NCBI GenBank assembly: GCA_934655835.1
Contig: CAKUHM010000045.1
Coordinates: 1-9,296, forward strand
Length of the DNA: 9,296 nt
Direction: 5' to 3'
DNA from: an uncultured Collinsella sp.
Lineage (GTDB): Bacteria; Actinomycetota; Coriobacteriia; Coriobacteriales; Coriobacteriaceae
The notes beneath the pieces are model-generated. The model was given only the letters and a program-made list of their open reading frames with translations, did not search any database and was not told the DNA's origin. Shown in pieces: positions 7,311-9,296 of the stretch (within the stretch, counting starts at the first letter, position 1; every line of letters begins with the position of its first letter). Position numbers and translations under genes: made by a program.

Positions 7311-7382
7311 AAACATAAAACGCGGCGGCGCGTCTGACCGAACGAGGGTATGGGGACTCGTTCGGCCAGACGCGCCGCCGCG
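7311..7382 (-). terminator. Terminator with a 26-bp stem between the MFS gene and hisS (hairpin A)
   Basis: Arms 7321-7346 and 7357-7382 pair at 25 of 26 positions, and the exception (A at 7337) becomes a G-U pair in minus-strand RNA. The stem is followed by TTTTATGTTT on the minus strand. It is much longer than a usual intrinsic terminator stem. The -10 box of hisS starts 16 nt beyond it. Confidence 0.75.
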
Positions 7383-7390
7383 GTTTGTGA

Positions 7391-7456
7391 TCCGTGGCCG
7401 CCTTGGAAACCGAATGATGGTACGAGCATCCATTCGGCTTCCAAGGCGGCCACGGA
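7391..7456 (-). repeat. Second 26-bp hairpin after the MFS gene (hairpin B), sharing its head with hairpin A
   Basis: Arms 7391-7416 and 7431-7456 pair at 25 of 26 positions. The exception (A at 7409) is again G-U in minus-strand RNA. It starts 34 nt beyond the MFS stop codon and has no T tract, so it is not a full terminator alone. Its head, 7409-7438, matches 7337-7366 of hairpin A at 22 of 30 positions, while the stems below differ entirely. Confidence 0.7.
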
Positions 7457-7490
7457 CAGAACGGGGCGAACAGGAATAGGCGGCGACCCG

Positions 7491-8795
7491 CTACTCCCCT
7501 GCCACGCTTGCGCGCAGCTTGGCGGCGATGGGCTCGGATGCCAGCAAGAATACGAGCATGACCACTGAGCACACCAGGCACACGACCCAAGTGCTCGCAA
7601 AGGAGCCCGAGGCATCGAACAGCACGCCCGAGACGATGACACCCACGGTGCCACCGACCATCTCGAGCGAGGTGATGGTGCCCGTGACCTTGCCGAGGTC
7701 GGCCATACCGAACTGCTTGGACGCGGCGATAGTGGGCGTGATGGTGCCCATGCACGTTCCAACACCAAAGCTCACAGCGGCCACGATGGGACCAAGATCC
7801 GTCGTTGGGAAGCACAGTGCCACGCAGGCGATAATGCACGCAACGGAGCCAAGGATATTGCCAAAACGCAGGCCAAAGCGATCGTAGATCGCACCGAGCG
7901 AAATCTTGGCGATAACGACCGTGACCATGTAGGCCGAAAGCACGGTACCCGCCCACATGGGGTCGTGGCCGCCCGTGACGATCTTGGCGCCGTTGACGGT
8001 AACACTCGTCATGTTCGTAACCTGGTTGGGCAGGATGGCGCCATTAACCAGACCCATAAAGAGGAAAGCGACGACGAGCAGCCAAAATGCCGGGCTCTTC
8101 TTGATACGCGACCAACCCACGCTGACCTCGGGGGCCGTCTTCTCGTTTTTATCACCCGCGGTGGACGCAGATGGATCGCCCGGGTTCTCGCCGAGCGGCT
8201 TGAGGCCGATCTCGGAAGGCTTGGTGCGGAAGGAGTAGGCCGTGATGGGCAGTGCCGCCACAATGCAGACGGCAGCGAGCACCAGGAAGGCGGAACGCCA
8301 GCCCACGCTCACGATCAGCGAGCTCACGATCGGCGAGAGAATGGCGCCGCCAAAGCCTGAGCCCGAAAGCGCGATGGAAATGGCAAGACCACGCTTGGCG
8401 GTAAACCAGTTGGCGGTCACCAGACTAATGAGCAGACGGGTCGAGGCGACGGCAAAGCAGCCCGAGACGGCAAAGAGCACGTAGACCTGCCAAAGCTCGC
8501 CCACAAAGCTCATGCCCACGAGCACCGCCGAGGTGGCGATGACGGTAAGCGAACCCAAGACGCGGCCACTGACCTTATCGGCAACATGGCCGATGACGAG
8601 CGAACCCACAACGCTCACCACGGTGGAGATAGCATTGGAGATGTTGTACTGGGCAAGCGTGATCCCGAGGTCGCTAACGATGAGCGGCTGGAACAGGCTC
8701 ATGCAGTTGACGAAGATCGTGTAGCACGTGGCCATGATCACAAAGCCAGAGGCCACCACGAGCCAACCGGGGAAGAACTTACGTTGCTGGGACAT
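7491..8795 (-). CDS. MFS transporter of the oxalate/formate or monocarboxylate type
   Basis: This 434-residue polytopic membrane protein is expected to move a small organic anion across the cytoplasmic membrane by proton symport or by exchange. Two six-helix halves can be seen, separated by a charged loop at about 190-235. The MFS signature GHVADKVSGR is at 69-78 between helices 2 and 3, with a weaker counterpart GAIYDRFGLR at 301-310 in the second half. WFTAKRGLAISIALSGSGFGG at 130-150 resembles the OFA and monocarboxylate carriers, as does the N-terminal FFPGWLVVASGF. The start is an ATG with AAAGGAG 4 nt upstream. The gene follows the M20 hydrolase by 123 bp, with a hairpin between, and may share its transcript. 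The substrate cannot be told from sequence; lactate is possible given larA elsewhere in the window, but nothing here shows it. Confidence 0.85.
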   Translation of the reverse strand: MSQQRKFFPGWLVVASGFVIMATCYTIFVNCMSLFQPLIVSDLGITLAQYNISNAISTVVSVVGSLVIGHVADKVSGRVLGSLTVIATSAVLVGMSFVGELWQVYVLFAVSGCFAVASTRLLISLVTANWFTAKRGLAISIALSGSGFGGAILSPIVSSLIVSVGWRSAFLVLAAVCIVAALPITAYSFRTKPSEIGLKPLGENPGDPSASTAGDKNEKTAPEVSVGWSRIKKSPAFWLLVVAFLFMGLVNGAILPNQVTNMTSVTVNGAKIVTGGHDPMWAGTVLSAYMVTVVIAKISLGAIYDRFGLRFGNILGSVACIIACVALCFPTTDLGPIVAAVSFGVGTCMGTITPTIAASKQFGMADLGKVTGTITSLEMVGGTVGVIVSGVLFDASGSFASTWVVCLVCSVVMLVFLLASEPIAAKLRASVAGE

Positions 8796-8835
8796 ACTGC
8801 TCCTTTATAAACAAACGAATAGCCTACGCTGGGCG

Positions 8836-8925
8836 CCGGTAGTGCCCAAGATTGCCTTGAAAGACAAGGGCATAGGCCTTATGGCCATGCCCGCAGGCTT
8901 GAAAGGCAAGGTTGGGTGCTACCGG
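8836..8925. repeat. Long imperfect hairpin overlapping the M20 stop codon
   Basis: The outer arms CCGGTAGTGCCCAA (8836-8849) and TTGGGTGCTACCGG (8912-8925) pair at 12 of 14 positions. The stem continues after a 2-nt mismatch with TTGCCTT/AAGGCAA, then an internal loop, then GGGCAT and GGCC around a TTAT loop. The TAG of the M20 gene lies inside the right arm. In plus-strand RNA the two odd outer pairs are G-U, in minus-strand RNA they are C-A. There is no T tract after it. It could protect the 3' end or limit read-through into the MFS gene. Confidence 0.55.
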
Positions 8926-9296
8926 TGGTCGGCGATGTAGCCCAGGGCGACGGCGGCATAGGCCGCGGCGCCGAGGGGAAGCTCGGCATCGTTAAAGCGC
9001 GCCTTGGGATGATGCTGGGCAAAATGCTCGTCCGTATCGGTCACGGCTGCGCCTACGGTAAAGTACGCACTCGGGATCTCGCTCGAAATGAGCGCGAAAT
9101 CCTCGCTTGCCATGGCGTGGAACAACGGCAGGAATGCGGCCTTGGGCAGCACCGCGCCCACATAGCCAAGCGAGGCCTGGGTCATATCGTCGTCGAGCAC
9201 GAGCGGCGGAACGTCCGAGAGCGTCTCGATGGTCGCCGGCGTGCGATACGTTGCCGCCACACCGTTGACGACCTCGGCGATACGCTCCTTGAGGTG
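8919..9296 (-). CDS. M20-family metallo-amidohydrolase, C-terminal part (N-terminus outside the window)
   Basis: The last 125 residues of a zinc-dependent amidohydrolase are visible; the frame runs open through the window edge at 9296. SEDF at 64-67 of the fragment (in AMASEDFALISSEIPSAYFTVGA), the metal-binding region HHPKARFND at 95-103 and the closing LPLGAAAYAAVALGYIA are typical of M20D enzymes such as hippurate hydrolases and N-acyl-amino-acid or IAA-amino-acid amidohydrolases. These cleave an amide bond of an acylated amino acid in the cytoplasm. A GTG at 9260 is an internal codon, because family-like sequence continues upstream of it. The stop lies in the arm of the downstream hairpin. 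The MFS gene that follows could carry a substrate or product. The exact substrate is not clear. Confidence 0.85.
   Translation of the reverse strand, partial: HLKERIAEVVNGVAATYRTPATIETLSDVPPLVLDDDMTQASLGYVGAVLPKAAFLPLFHAMASEDFALISSEIPSAYFTVGAAVTDTDEHFAQHHPKARFNDAELPLGAAAYAAVALGYIADHR

Noticed and set aside
7257..7320. T-box leader for hisS
   Set aside because: Only about 35 nt separate the -10 box region from the start codon, and no T-box sequence is present.
1..9296. CRISPR array, transposase gene, tRNA or rRNA gene, phage or toxin-antitoxin genes
   Set aside because: None was seen on either strand. The repeats present are inverted hairpins rather than regularly spaced direct repeats.

Overview
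The window reads as a compact, GC-rich bacterial chromosome segment with every recognisable gene on the minus strand. The gene set (a lactobacillus-like LarA, PEP carboxylase, HisRS, an MFS carrier and an M20 hydrolase), the GC-rich codon choice and the long intergenic hairpins suggest a gut actinobacterium of the Coriobacteriia, perhaps Collinsella-like. That is an inference from overall character; no rRNA or other taxonomic marker is present.

Read in the direction of transcription (right to left), the layout is as follows. (1) 9296-8919 is the C-terminal part of an M20-family amidohydrolase whose start lies outside the window. A long imperfect hairpin (8836-8925) overlaps its stop codon. 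(2) 8795-7491 is an MFS carrier of the oxalate/formate or monocarboxylate type. (3) 7456-7321 holds two tandem stems of about 26 bp with a shared, partly covarying head. The second ends in a T-rich tract and abuts the -10 box of hisS. (4) 7256-5943 is histidyl-tRNA synthetase (hisS), with its own terminator at 5885-5850. (5) 5697-2872 is phosphoenolpyruvate carboxylase (ppc) behind a consensus -10 box, followed by a 126-bp nested palindrome. (6) 2871-2122 is a gap of about 750 bp with no convincing gene. It contains the palindrome, an AT-rich stretch with repeats, and an intrinsic terminator or attenuator ahead of larA. (7) 2121-844 is the nickel-pincer lactate racemase larA, with a TTG start. 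(8) 794-63 is an aquaglyceroporin-family channel 49 bp downstream of larA, almost certainly co-transcribed with it and best read as a LarD-type lactic acid channel.

The clearest functional unit is larA plus the channel: interconversion of L- and D-lactate coupled to movement of lactic acid across the membrane, as in the lar operon of Lactiplantibacillus plantarum. The cofactor-synthesis genes larB, larC and larE are not in the window. PEP carboxylase supplies oxaloacetate and HisRS charges tRNA-His; both are housekeeping genes with their own promoter and terminator signals.

No wholly new protein system was seen. The less ordinary material is non-coding: the paired hairpins with a conserved head upstream of hisS, the nested palindrome after ppc, the hairpin over the M20 stop codon, and the leader of larA. 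In the proteins, the main oddity is the NQA that replaces the second NPA motif of the channel.
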